A DNA stretch of 36,290 nucleotides from Fibrobacter sp. (GTDB lineage: Bacteria; Fibrobacterota; Fibrobacteria; Fibrobacterales; Fibrobacteraceae): NCBI GenBank assembly GCA_031271785.1, contig JAISUZ010000066.1, positions 1 through 36,290 on the forward strand. The letters are read 5' to 3'. The notes under the pieces are model-generated. The model made no database searches, was not told the DNA's origin, and saw only the letters and a list, made by a program, of their open reading frames with translations. The translations under genes and the position numbers were made by a program. Below, piece after piece: positions 17,442 through 25,983 of the stretch. Numbering within the stretch: position 1 is the stretch's first letter; every line of letters begins with the position of its first letter.

Positions 17442-17483
17442 TGGAAAAGTTATTTTTACAGCGTTTTGTAAAACGGAGATTAT

Positions 17484-19976
17484 ATGAGTAAATGGATATT
17501 GCCATTATTCTTGGCGCTTTCGGTAAGCGCTATGGCTACACTCAATAAAGAGGGCTTAAAGGGTATCAATAAAACCCAGTCGGCTCAAAGCATGGGGCAT
17601 TCTAACCTTGCGATTTCGATCCTTGGGGATATCACCAACGATAACCGCGTGGTGAACGGGTATTTGGACCAAACCAATTTGGATCTTTCTCATTCCTATG
17701 CGGAGGTCAACGAATTTTGGGGTGTGAACGCCTATTTGGCTATCGGGCTTGGGATTTGGCATTACTTTGATTTCAGTATTATGCTTCCGATCTATTATGA
17801 AGATTTTTCCGTGAAGTATATCAACGGACCGACCGAAGTAAGCGGACTCCAAAATTCGGGACAAGGGAATATACGCCCCACGCTTAAAATCCGGATTCCG
17901 CTCCCGGAAGACCAGATTTTTGATGCCGCTTTCGTTATCGGCGGTGATTTCGGTACTTCCGCTCCGAATAAAAATAAAGGGCTTTGGATGCGCGAGCCCG
18001 AATTTGTGGATAAAAATACGCGTCAGGTGCAGGCGTTCGGTTTTCAGGAAACCACGATCCGCGCCAAACTCGCGGCTACGGTTGATTTTGGCAAAATGGA
18101 TAACGGCGTTCCGTTTCAGTTCCATTTGAACGGCGGTTATCGTCACCAGTATGACGCTCCGCAATACAACGATATTTACAGTTTCAGCGCCGCCGCCGAA
18201 TGGCAGCCGCTTCCGGTGCTTTCTCTCTTTGCCGAATATTATGTGGATTTTATGCCTGAAATTGCAAGCGAGACTCTCGGGAATCAAGTGCTTGATTTAA
18301 ACGAAGTATCTGCCGGTCTTGTATTCCATTTGCCGGCCGGTCTTGATCTCCATGCCGGTATGCACATTTACCTCGGCACGGATGATCTTTATCTGACGAA
18401 TCTTCAAACGCTTGAAAACGAATCGCGTCTGATTACTTACAGCGGTCGCGTGAATCCCGGATTTTACGGGTACGGCGGTATCACCTGGTCGATGTTCCTG
18501 ATTCCGCTGGACAAAGACGGCGACGGCGTGAAAGACAGCGATGATCAATGCCCGGATGAATACGGTTCGGTTCAAAACTCCGGTTGCCCGTGGGCTAATC
18601 CGGATATTGACGAAGACGGTATCTGCGATGCCTGGGTAGCGGAAAAAGGTCTTTTCGGTGAATTTGCCGATATTTGCGATGGTATTGATAAATGCCCGAA
18701 CGAAGCCGGCGACGGTGACGACGGCTGTCCGTTGGATAATCCGGATGTGGACGGCGACCGCGTTTGCGATGCCTGGGTTTCTCAGAAAAACATGACTTCT
18801 TACTTTGCGGATGTTTGCTCCGGTGTGGATAACTGCCCGGCTCAGAAAGGTCCCGAATCGAACTTCGGCTGCCCGGATGACAATCCGGATGCCGATGGCG
18901 ACGGACTTTGCGATCCGTGGGTTTCTCAGAAGAACCGTTTGAAAGATTTCGCCAATGTTTGTAAGAGTTACGACGAATGCCCAGGCGAAGCCGGTCCTGT
19001 GGCGAACAAAGGCTGTCCTTGGCCTGACCCGGATACCGACGGCGACGGCATTTGCGATACATGGGTGACGGAAAAGAAAATGGGTTACTTCTTTGAAACC
19101 ACAAAAGAACCGGGTGTGAAACACTGTAAAGGTTTGGACAAGTGTCAGTACGAATACGGCGTGGCCGATAACGACGGTTGTCCGATGGAAAACCCGGATT
19201 CGGATGCCGACGGTATCTGTGATGCCTGGGTTTCTCAGAAGGGTATGCAGGAACGTTTCGATGATATTTGTACCGGCATTGACCGTTGCCCGGCAGAACC
19301 GGGTTTAGCAGCGGCGCAAGGCTGCCCGATGGACAATCCGGATATTGATGCCGACAGCGTTTGTGCGCCTTGGGTCGCTGAAAAAGGAATGTTCGAAGCC
19401 TTTAAGGATATTTGTTCGGGAATCGACAAATGCCCGAGTGAAGCCGGCGATCCTTCTAACGACGGCTGCCCGATGGATAATCCGGATACCGATGCCGACG
19501 GCGTTTGCGACCCGTGGGTCACTCAAAAGAAGATGCTCAACCGCTTTAAGGATATTTGCGTGAATATGGATAGATGTCCGTTTGACCCGGGTTCCGTAGA
19601 AGGTAACGGCTGTCCGGCTCCGGTGATCGAAGAAAATGTGAAGCTCGAAGGCGTAACTTTCAAGAGCGGAAGCTCGGTTCTTGAACCGAATGCGAAGAAA
19701 GTGCTGAAAGATGTTGCCGAACAGCTTCTCGCACCGGAAAACAAGAATGTCCATATCGAAATTCACGGACATACCGATAACGTGGGCAAGAAAGCCAAGA
19801 ACAAAAAGCTTTCTCTGGACCGCGCTCAATCGGTGGTGAATTACCTTGCTTCTCAAGGGGTTCCGAAGAGCCGCATGGAAGCATTCGGACACGGCGATGA
19901 AGAACCGGTAGCCGATAACGCAACGAAGGAAGGTAAGGAACAAAACCGCCGCATTGAAATGCACCGCGTGGATTAA
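17484..19976 (+). CDS. OmpA-family outer-membrane protein with thrombospondin type 3 repeats
   Basis: An 830-residue protein. A signal peptide (WILPLFLALSVSAMA, cleavage near residue 18) is followed by ~320 residues of beta-barrel-like alternating sequence. From residue ~343 to ~711 run calcium-binding thrombospondin type 3 repeats: one short unit and seven units of ~48 residues with the pattern NPDxDxDGxCDxWVxxK...DICxGxDKCPxExG...GCP. The C-terminal ~110 residues are an OmpA peptidoglycan-binding domain (IEIHGHTDNVGKKAKNKKLS; NRRIEMHRVD). The likely role is to tie the outer membrane to peptidoglycan through a rigid Ca-loaded stalk, as in Fibrobacter-type OmpA proteins. Unit five has a 7-residue insertion and unit seven has CAPW in place of CDPW. 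A strong terminator follows. Confidence 0.92.
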   Translation: MSKWILPLFLALSVSAMATLNKEGLKGINKTQSAQSMGHSNLAISILGDITNDNRVVNGYLDQTNLDLSHSYAEVNEFWGVNAYLAIGLGIWHYFDFSIMLPIYYEDFSVKYINGPTEVSGLQNSGQGNIRPTLKIRIPLPEDQIFDAAFVIGGDFGTSAPNKNKGLWMREPEFVDKNTRQVQAFGFQETTIRAKLAATVDFGKMDNGVPFQFHLNGGYRHQYDAPQYNDIYSFSAAAEWQPLPVLSLFAEYYVDFMPEIASETLGNQVLDLNEVSAGLVFHLPAGLDLHAGMHIYLGTDDLYLTNLQTLENESRLITYSGRVNPGFYGYGGITWSMFLIPLDKDGDGVKDSDDQCPDEYGSVQNSGCPWANPDIDEDGICDAWVAEKGLFGEFADICDGIDKCPNEAGDGDDGCPLDNPDVDGDRVCDAWVSQKNMTSYFADVCSGVDNCPAQKGPESNFGCPDDNPDADGDGLCDPWVSQKNRLKDFANVCKSYDECPGEAGPVANKGCPWPDPDTDGDGICDTWVTEKKMGYFFETTKEPGVKHCKGLDKCQYEYGVADNDGCPMENPDSDADGICDAWVSQKGMQERFDDICTGIDRCPAEPGLAAAQGCPMDNPDIDADSVCAPWVAEKGMFEAFKDICSGIDKCPSEAGDPSNDGCPMDNPDTDADGVCDPWVTQKKMLNRFKDICVNMDRCPFDPGSVEGNGCPAPVIEENVKLEGVTFKSGSSVLEPNAKKVLKDVAEQLLAPENKNVHIEIHGHTDNVGKKAKNKKLSLDRAQSVVNYLASQGVPKSRMEAFGHGDEEPVADNATKEGKEQNRRIEMHRVD

Positions 19977-19994
19977 GAAGTTCTTATGAATGTG

Positions 19995-20024
19995 AAAATC
20001 CCGCTCGAAAGAGCGGGATTTTTT
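19995..20024 (+). terminator. Rho-independent terminator after the OmpA/TSP3 gene
   Basis: AAAATCCCGCTC (19995-20006) pairs with GAGCGGGATTTT (20011-20022) around a GAAA tetraloop, and six T follow the G-C part. It lies 18 bp after the stop codon. Confidence 0.9.
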
Positions 20025-20042
20025 GTATGCCGTTACCTGGTT

Positions 20043-20145
20043 GGGGGCGGTCCCCCCTCGCTCCAACCGGCGAATTTCGCAGAACCTTCACCGGCTCCCA
20101 CTGGTCGCCGGGTTCTGCGCGTCGTTTTGCGCTACCCCGAAGGTA
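20043..20145 (+). repeat. Repeat family A, divergent copy A4
   Basis: It shares the layout of A2 and A3: GGGGG-CGGT-CCCCC hairpin, TCGCTCCAACC, a stem-loop with CGGCTCC...TCGCCGG in the loop, then GTTTTGCGC and a CCCC block. The stem is CGCAGAACC (20078-20086) / GGTTCTGCG (20111-20119), different bases from A2/A3 at most positions but still perfectly paired. After it, CGAAGGTATGATCTTCG forms another small hairpin (about 20138-20154). The stretch 20155-20291 shows no gene. Confidence 0.7.
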
Positions 20146-20291
20146 TGATCTTCGGGCATAAAAAACGGGGGATAGGGGATAGAAACAAACTACCATCATC
20201 TCATGCCATGAGACCTCAGTCAGGGTAATCGCGAGGACAGGCTCTGTACGCGGAGACAGAGGTGTTTTTCATATCCGAATAACCTGTATTC

Positions 20292-20466
20292 TGTGGCAGG
20301 GATGCGACCCGGACGGGCGGAGACGCGTTCGCGGCTCCGTTTTTGGCGGGGGCTCTTGCGCTCTATAGTGAAAACCAAATGGATCAGGATGGCGAGAGTG
20401 AGCGCAAGGTGGGTGCCGCCCCAAAAATGCAAGCCCGGTCCCGGAATGAAATGGAGGGAGCCACCC
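20292..20466 (+). repeat. Repeat family B, long copy B1
   Basis: It starts TGTGGCAGGGATGCGACCCG and ends GGAGGGAGCCACCC; the same ends occur inverted at 25984-26099. Shared internal hairpins are CCCGGACGGG and GGAGACGCG-TT-CGCGGCTCC. The middle is ~60 bp longer than in B2 and folds on itself: CTTGCGCTC pairs with GAGCGCAAG, flanked by GGCGG / CCGCC. No open frame here looks like a gene. The stretch 20467-20566 holds only a weak GATACG/CGTATC hairpin. Confidence 0.75.
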
Positions 20467-20566
20467 TATTTTAAGTAATCCGCTAAGCAAACAGGAGCGA
20501 ACGCCAATACTTTTTTTACTGAGATACGGGTGTATTGCGTATCCGTTGAGTTAAAGAGATGTTTCC

Positions 20567-22606
20567 CTAAACCGCATTTTCCATAAAGTATTGCTGGCTT
20601 GATTTTCCGGGTTCTTTGAGCCTTATGTATTTTCCGGAAGCGGTAAGGTAACTTGCTTTTTCGTTATCGGCAAGCATGATTTCCAACATTTTGTTTATTT
20701 TTCCGCGAATGAGCGGGCTGTTGATAGGGGCTGCAATTTCGACTCGTTTGGATACGTTTCTTGTCATTAAGTCGGCGCTGGAAATATAAATTTCCGGATT
20801 TTCCACGCCGAAACTGTAAACGCGGCTGTGTTCCAAAAAGCGCCCGATAATGCTTTTTACCATGATATTTTCGGTTTTTCCGGAAACGCCCGGCAACAGG
20901 CAGCAGATTCCTCTTACAATCAGCTGAATTTTTACGCCGGCCGTGGATGCATTAATAAATTCCTTAATAAAATCCATATCGGTTAAGCTGTTCATTTTGC
21001 ATACGATTCCGGCCGGTTTTCCCAATTTGGCAAGCGCGATCTGTTCTCTTATTTTTTGTAAGAGTCCTTCTTTTAAGGTAATGGGGGCGAGCAGGAGTTG
21101 AGAACAGTTTACATTCACTTCACCCATAGAGAGCGCGCGGAAAAAGTTTGCCGCATCGGTGCCTATTTTGGGGTCTGCCGTAATGACATTTAAATCGGTA
21201 TATAAACGGGATGTTCCCTCGTTGTAGTTTCCTGTGCCGAGATGCGTAATGTAAGAGATTTTCTCTTCGTTTTTTAAGACGATGAGTGCGATTTTAGAAT
21301 GGACTTTGTAATTTCCTACGCCGTAAACGACGGTACAACCCGCATCTTTTAAAATTTCTGCAAAGTGTAAATTATTTTCTTCATCAAAGCGGGCGGCGAG
21401 TTCGATAATGACGGTTACGTCTTTGCCGTTGCGGCTCGCGCGGCGCAAGGCTTCCACTACTCGGGATTGTTTGTCCAAACGGTAAATGGTGATTTTAATG
21501 GAAACGACTCGTTTGTCCGTACTCGCGCTGTCTAACAAATCTAAAAAGGTATCCATGCTGTCGAACGGATAAGACAAAAATATATCCCGTTCGAAAATGC
21601 TTTTGATTATGGAGTTTGGTTTGGAAAGCGGAACATTTCGGCCTGTAAAAGGAACGTATTTAAGAAGCGGAACTCTTTCCGCCGGTAAATATTTATCTAA
21701 CGAGAATAAGAATTTGTAATCAAAAAAGTATTGTACCTCAAAACATTGATGCGGGGCGATTTCCAAATGCTTGCATAAAAAATCTTTAATGGCTTTACAG
21801 TCGTTATAAAGTTCCAAACGCACCGTTTGTAATTTTTTACGGGCATCTACTTTTCCTTTTAATACTTTGGAAAAATCAAATTCCGATTCATAGTCGATAC
21901 TGTAGGCTTCGGTGTCCACATCGGCGTTGCGGGTTAACCGTACCAGCGTTTTACTTAATACTTTGTAATTGTTAAAGACAGTGTCGGCGTAATGGAATAT
22001 TAAATGCTCGGCTGTCATGAGTTTGGTGTTTTTTGCCGATTGGTCTGTGATAAGCCTGTCGTATTTATCGGGAACAGGTACTATGCCGAAAAAGTTTTTA
22101 TTCCCGCGTTCCAAGTGGAGCACCACATACATTTTAAGATTTTCCAAATGAATGAGCGGGTGTTTGTTATCGAGAATAATGGGGTTGAGCAGAGGAAGCA
22201 TGGTGTTTTGAAAATATTTTTCAAATCGTTTTCCTGTAATTTTTGTTCTTTGCGAAAGGTTATTGAGAATGATCCCTTCGGTTTTAAGTTCTGCTAAAAG
22301 ACTTTTGGCCACGCTCGCTCTTTGGTGATACAGCGTGGCGGTGTGCTTATAAATTAATTCTAATTGTTTTGTCGGCGTGAGTCCTGTTTTATTTTCTCTG
22401 TCTTCGGGGTGTAAGGCAAGTCCGTTCAGCAAACTGCCTACGCGCACCATGAAAAATTCATCGAGATTGCTTGTGAAAATAGAAATAAACTTGCATTTTT
22501 CCAGCAATGGATTCGTGGGGCAGGTGGCTTCTTCCAAAACCCGTTCATTGAATTGAAGCCAGGAATATTCACGGTTGATAAATGCTTTTTTGATGAAGTT
22601 TTTCAT
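20567..22606 (-). CDS. ppk: Polyphosphate kinase 1
   Basis: PPK1 reversibly polymerises the gamma-phosphate of ATP into inorganic polyphosphate. The protein has 679 residues with the four-domain PPK1 layout. The N-terminal NREYSWLQFNERVLEEA and SNLDEFFMVRVGSL are followed by the phospholipase-D-like catalytic half. The autophosphorylated His is His436 in YKVHSKIALI, and the second conserved His is His593 in FLEHSRVYSFG. Substrate Arg/Lys residues appear in ELAARFDEENN and THLGTGNYNE. It lies 11 bp after the pfk stop on the same strand, so it is probably co-transcribed. The DNA is AT-richer than the flanking housekeeping genes. No clear terminator follows. Confidence 0.96.
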   Translation of the reverse strand: MKNFIKKAFINREYSWLQFNERVLEEATCPTNPLLEKCKFISIFTSNLDEFFMVRVGSLLNGLALHPEDRENKTGLTPTKQLELIYKHTATLYHQRASVAKSLLAELKTEGIILNNLSQRTKITGKRFEKYFQNTMLPLLNPIILDNKHPLIHLENLKMYVVLHLERGNKNFFGIVPVPDKYDRLITDQSAKNTKLMTAEHLIFHYADTVFNNYKVLSKTLVRLTRNADVDTEAYSIDYESEFDFSKVLKGKVDARKKLQTVRLELYNDCKAIKDFLCKHLEIAPHQCFEVQYFFDYKFLFSLDKYLPAERVPLLKYVPFTGRNVPLSKPNSIIKSIFERDIFLSYPFDSMDTFLDLLDSASTDKRVVSIKITIYRLDKQSRVVEALRRASRNGKDVTVIIELAARFDEENNLHFAEILKDAGCTVVYGVGNYKVHSKIALIVLKNEEKISYITHLGTGNYNEGTSRLYTDLNVITADPKIGTDAANFFRALSMGEVNVNCSQLLLAPITLKEGLLQKIREQIALAKLGKPAGIVCKMNSLTDMDFIKEFINASTAGVKIQLIVRGICCLLPGVSGKTENIMVKSIIGRFLEHSRVYSFGVENPEIYISSADLMTRNVSKRVEIAAPINSPLIRGKINKMLEIMLADNEKASYLTASGKYIRLKEPGKSSQQYFMENAV

Positions 22607-22617
22607 ATGAATTCCTT

Positions 22618-23679
22618 TTATTCGCCGAATGAAATTCCGGTATCTTTTGCCATACGAATCATTTCATGATTGAGTGAAACCGATTTTGCTTTTCCTGCAA
22701 TACTTGCTAAACTGTTGTAAGTCATTTTTCCGTTGTTAAGGGCTACGGTCACGCCGTATTTGCGCCCTTTGGCAAGTTCGGCGGCAAACGAACCCATTTG
22801 CATACAAATGACACGGTCATACGCATTAGGGGAACCGCCCCGCTGAATGTATCCCGGTACCGTGACTCTGGTCTCTACGCCCAATTTTTCTTCAATGGCT
22901 TTTGCGATTTTGTTGGAGGCGGTCATTTTAATGTTTTCGATACGCTTTTGCATGCGATTTTTTTGAGCGAATAATGCGTCTTCTTTGTCGATCGCGCCTT
23001 CTGCTGCGACTATAATACAATACCCTTTTTGCTTTTTTGCAAGTTTCGCCGCGTTAATGACACTTTCAATGTTGTAGGGAATTTCCGGAATTAAAATCAC
23101 ATCGGCAGAGCTTGCAATACCGGCGTAAAGAGCGAGCCAACCCACTTTATTTCCCATAATTTCTACAAGCATAATACGCCCGTGGCTTGCCGCTGTGGTT
23201 TCTACTCTGTCTATGCATTCGGTGGCGACACTCACGGCGGTATGAAATCCGAAAGTAAAATCGGTGCCGAAAACATCGTTATCGATGGTTTTGGGTAAAG
23301 CGATAATGTTCAAGCCTTCGCTTGCCAGAAAGGCGGCGGTTTTATGAGTCCCCTGACCGCCTAAAATAATCAGAACATCAAGACCCATTTTCTTATAATT
23401 TTCTTTCATTCTGGCGGCTTTATCGTTTTCATTTTTTTGAATAATTTTCTTGTAAGATTGCCGGGAAGTTCCTAAAATGGTGCCGCCGAGTTTTAAAATA
23501 TCATAAAATTCTTCCGGTTTTAATACTTTGTATTCACCGCTGATCAGTCCGCCGTAACCGTTCGCAATTCCGTAAATTTCGACTTTTGAATTTGATAAAG
23601 TAATTGTTTTTACAAACCCTTGCATCACGGCGTTTAAGCCCGCGCAATCGCCGCCGCTTGTTAAAATTCCAATTTTCAT
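22618..23679 (-). CDS. 6-phosphofructokinase family protein (phosphoryl donor uncertain)
   Basis: A PfkA-superfamily enzyme of 353 residues that phosphorylates fructose 6-phosphate. GGDCAGLNA is at residues 9-17, the catalytic TIDND at 131-135 (Asp133 as base) and PGYIQRGGSPNAYDR supplies sugar-phosphate contacts. Donor-site residues are mixed: GGQGTHKTA has Gln109 where E. coli PfkA has Mg-binding Asp103, a Gly (110) at the ATP-type Gly104 position, and Lys130 at the position (124) where PPi-dependent enzymes have Lys. It could use ATP in the manner of the atypical long group, or another donor. It has no clear SD. Upstream (23680-23894) TTGACT is the only promoter-like word. Confidence 0.88.
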   Translation of the reverse strand: MKIGILTSGGDCAGLNAVMQGFVKTITLSNSKVEIYGIANGYGGLISGEYKVLKPEEFYDILKLGGTILGTSRQSYKKIIQKNENDKAARMKENYKKMGLDVLIILGGQGTHKTAAFLASEGLNIIALPKTIDNDVFGTDFTFGFHTAVSVATECIDRVETTAASHGRIMLVEIMGNKVGWLALYAGIASSADVILIPEIPYNIESVINAAKLAKKQKGYCIIVAAEGAIDKEDALFAQKNRMQKRIENIKMTASNKIAKAIEEKLGVETRVTVPGYIQRGGSPNAYDRVICMQMGSFAAELAKGRKYGVTVALNNGKMTYNSLASIAGKAKSVSLNHEMIRMAKDTGISFGE

Positions 23680-23894
23680 AGTTCATTTTTTAGTTTTAAA
23701 TTGTGAAAGTCAAGCTTAATTTAACTAATACGTATCTTATAAATAGAGTGGTTCTGTTTTTAGAAATAAAGTTCTAAAAATTTTACGGAGGGTATATTCG
23801 GATTTTACACAAACTTCTAAATACGGAAAAGAGGTACCTAAAAAATGAGATGTAAAGATTTCGGATTCACCTCAACAAATAAATTAAATCCAAT

Positions 23895-23926
23895 AAAAAA
23901 CTCCGGTCATTTGACCGGAGTTTTTT
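23895..23926. terminator. Terminator after rpsD
   Basis: AAAAAACTCCGGTC (23895-23908) pairs with GACCGGAGTTTTTT (23913-23926) around the loop ATTT, giving T-runs on either strand. It lies 26 bp past the rpsD stop. Nothing transcribes toward it from the left, so its use is for rpsD. Confidence 0.85.
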
Positions 23927-23951
23927 TGTAATAAACAAATTTCTTGAAATA

Positions 23952-24557
23952 TTACCGGGAGTAGTATTCCACCACGAGTTGTTCTTCGAGCTTAACCGGA
24001 ATTTGTTCGCGGAGCGGATTCGAAACGAGAGTTCCTTCCATTTTGGTTTTATCGACGGACAAATATTGCGGAGCTTCCGGCGCGCTGTCGAGAGCTTCTT
24101 TAATTTGAACGTGATTCTTGGAACGTTCGCGAAGAGCGATTACATCGCCTGCTTTGATCAAACGGCTCGGGCTGAAACTGCGAACGCCGTTTACGGAAAA
24201 GTGACCGTGCGCCACATATTGACGGGCGGCGAAAATGGTGCGGGCAAAACCCATGCGATACACTAACGCATCCAAACGGGTTTCCAGGAGAATCATCAGG
24301 TTATCTCCGGCAGAACCGTTGCGGCGGTTGGCTTCTTTATAAGCCTTTTGCATTTGGGCTTCGGAAATGTTGTAAGTGAAGCGCAGACGTTGTTTTTCCA
24401 CCAACTGTTGTTTATAAACGGATGCGGATTTTTTGCGGTTCAAACCGTGCTGTCCGGGAGGGAAATTACGGCGGTCGAGAACTTTTTGTGTTTTGGGAGT
24501 GGTAGCGAGTCCGAGAGAACGGGCTACTTTCGCTTTTGCACCGCGAAAAGATGACAT
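23952..24557 (-). CDS. rpsD: 30S ribosomal protein S4
   Basis: S4 is a primary 16S-binding protein and nucleates the 30S body. The protein has 201 residues. FPPGQHGLNRKK, YKQQLVEKQRLRFTYNISE and the S4 RNA-binding domain (LETRLDALVYRMGFARTIFAARQYVAHGHFSVNG, in two blocks) are clear. The C-terminus MEGTLVSNPLREQIPVKLEEQLVVEYYSR is typical. The N-terminus has no cysteine cluster, so this is the zinc-free form. It is placed outside the usual rpsK-rpsD-rpoA cluster, alone with its own terminator. GAGG with 7-nt spacing precedes the ATG. Confidence 0.97.
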   Translation of the reverse strand: MSSFRGAKAKVARSLGLATTPKTQKVLDRRNFPPGQHGLNRKKSASVYKQQLVEKQRLRFTYNISEAQMQKAYKEANRRNGSAGDNLMILLETRLDALVYRMGFARTIFAARQYVAHGHFSVNGVRSFSPSRLIKAGDVIALRERSKNHVQIKEALDSAPEAPQYLSVDKTKMEGTLVSNPLREQIPVKLEEQLVVEYYSR

Positions 24558-24590
24558 ATTTTAACCTCGAAAGGAAGCTCTTTAGTTGAA

Positions 24591-24596
24591 ATTATA
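24591..24596 (-). promoter_or_regulatory. Possible -10 box of rpsD
   Basis: The minus strand reads TATAAT (complement of 24591-24596), 34 bp before the rpsD ATG. No convincing -35 is found at 16-18 nt (CGGTGA at 17), so this is suggestive only. Confidence 0.35.
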
Positions 24597-24706
24597 CAGT
24601 GGCAGAGCTTGGCTCACCGGATAATGAACCCCAATTTTAGTAAAAACCGGAGAATAATTCAACGATTACCGAGGATTCACCCAAGAAAAACCTATTTTTG
24701 GGGCGC

Positions 24707-25963
24707 ATGATCTCCCATTTTTTACGAATAACCCTTATTTTTTTTGTTTTTGGCGCATTCGCGGGTGAAACTTGCGTAGATGGCCTGAAAATTGCCGGGA
24801 TTCGTTTGGAGGGGCTTGAGGTCACGCGGGAACGCGTTGTTCAGCGGGAACTGATCCACCGGGTATCCGGAAATTTCTCTGCCGAAACGTGGAACCAGGA
24901 AAAACGCCGCCTCGAAGGCCTCGACCTGTTCGCGCACCTTGAACTCACTTGTACCGCAAGTGATTCGGGGCAAGTTCTGCATTACCGTTTTTCCGAACTT
25001 TTTTATTTGATCCCCTCGCCGTCCACCAAAAAAACCGATCAGGACGGCTGGATGCTCGGGCTCGCGCTCGCTCATTTAAATATTGCCGGGGAAGATATTC
25101 GCGCGGAAATTCAATACCGCACTTCGGTGAACCCGTGGATGGAAGCGAACGAGTTTGCGTTTTATGCGGAGGTTCCCTGGCTTTTCGATACGGACATGAG
25201 TACTTCTCTCGACTTGGTGCGCACCGACAGTTGGGATAACCTGCGGGATTATCAGGAAAAATCGTGGCTTGCGCGCCTCGGATTCAAAAAAGGCATTTCG
25301 AAATCCGTCTTCGGGCTTGCCGGCGCATCGTATCGTTATTTGGAAAACTTCGGTTATATTCCGGATGGTTCGCTCGGCATTCTCTTTGATAACCGCGATG
25401 CGGCGCTCGACCCGCGCCGCGGATTTTATTCGGAATGGCGCTTTTCGCAGTTCGGCGGTATTCCCGGGAGCGACGAAAATTACCGGGAGTATCTCACGGA
25501 TCAGCGGCTTTATTTCTCTTTTCCGCGCTTGATCTCCGCGGTTTCTTTGCTCGGGCGTTACCGGCCGGGGAATCAAAAATTTTACGATCGCCTGCATCAG
25601 GGCGGGGCAAACACCTTGCGCGGCTTTGACCCGGATTCTTCGATTCACGGCAAGCACGAAATATTGTGGAACGCCGAAGAACGCATTGTGCTGTTGGAAC
25701 GCCGCCCGTTTTCGATATTCGGAGCAAGTTTTTTCTGGGGAATTCAGGCGGTAGTCGGCATGGACGGCTCCTTTTTATGGAATGCCCGAGAGTTACCCGC
25801 TTGGGAAAATTACCGCAGCTCCGTTTACGGAGGAATTCACATTTTGATTCCCGCCCTTTCGCGCATCCGCGTTGAAGTCGGTTACAGCCCGGATGTCGGA
25901 GAACCGAAAATCACCGTCGGGTTATTTGAAAAAGTCGATACGCAGCGCTGGTTTTCGCGGTAA
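24707..25963 (+). CDS. Short Omp85/BamA-superfamily outer-membrane protein
   Basis: A 418-residue protein from ATG 24707 (GGGGCGC upstream; a TTG three codons earlier is possible). A signal peptide (ISHFLRITLIFFVFGAFA) leads into one POTRA-like domain, residues ~25-90 (KIAGIRLEGLEVTRERVVQREL...LFAHLELTC). About 300 residues of amphipathic beta-strands follow. Loop motif TLRGFDPDSS corresponds to the conserved VRGF/Y of Omp85 barrels, and DNRDAALDPRRGFYSEWRF is typical of the bacterial surface-antigen domain. With one POTRA and a small total length it is not BamA itself; a TamA-like or phylum-specific insertase or transporter is likelier. It diverges from rpsD. Confidence 0.85.
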   Translation: MISHFLRITLIFFVFGAFAGETCVDGLKIAGIRLEGLEVTRERVVQRELIHRVSGNFSAETWNQEKRRLEGLDLFAHLELTCTASDSGQVLHYRFSELFYLIPSPSTKKTDQDGWMLGLALAHLNIAGEDIRAEIQYRTSVNPWMEANEFAFYAEVPWLFDTDMSTSLDLVRTDSWDNLRDYQEKSWLARLGFKKGISKSVFGLAGASYRYLENFGYIPDGSLGILFDNRDAALDPRRGFYSEWRFSQFGGIPGSDENYREYLTDQRLYFSFPRLISAVSLLGRYRPGNQKFYDRLHQGGANTLRGFDPDSSIHGKHEILWNAEERIVLLERRPFSIFGASFFWGIQAVVGMDGSFLWNARELPAWENYRSSVYGGIHILIPALSRIRVEVGYSPDVGEPKITVGLFEKVDTQRWFSR

Positions 25964-25983
25964 CTGTTGAAATTTGTTTTTAT

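Noticed and set aside
18297-19522. Long minus-strand open frames opposite the TSP3 repeats
   Set aside because: They repeat every ~48 residues exactly as the sense repeats do, so they are antisense images of them.
18510-19616. CRISPR-like or minisatellite array
   Set aside because: The regular repetition is coding and in frame (TSP3 units); there are no unique spacers.
20523-20543. GATACG/CGTATC hairpin as the ppk terminator
   Set aside because: On the ppk strand it is followed by TCAGTAAAAAAA, not a T-run.
24558-25075. Frameshift or BamA remnant in the Omp85-type gene
   Set aside because: Signal peptide, POTRA and barrel are in one uninterrupted frame; the short size looks like a family trait rather than decay.
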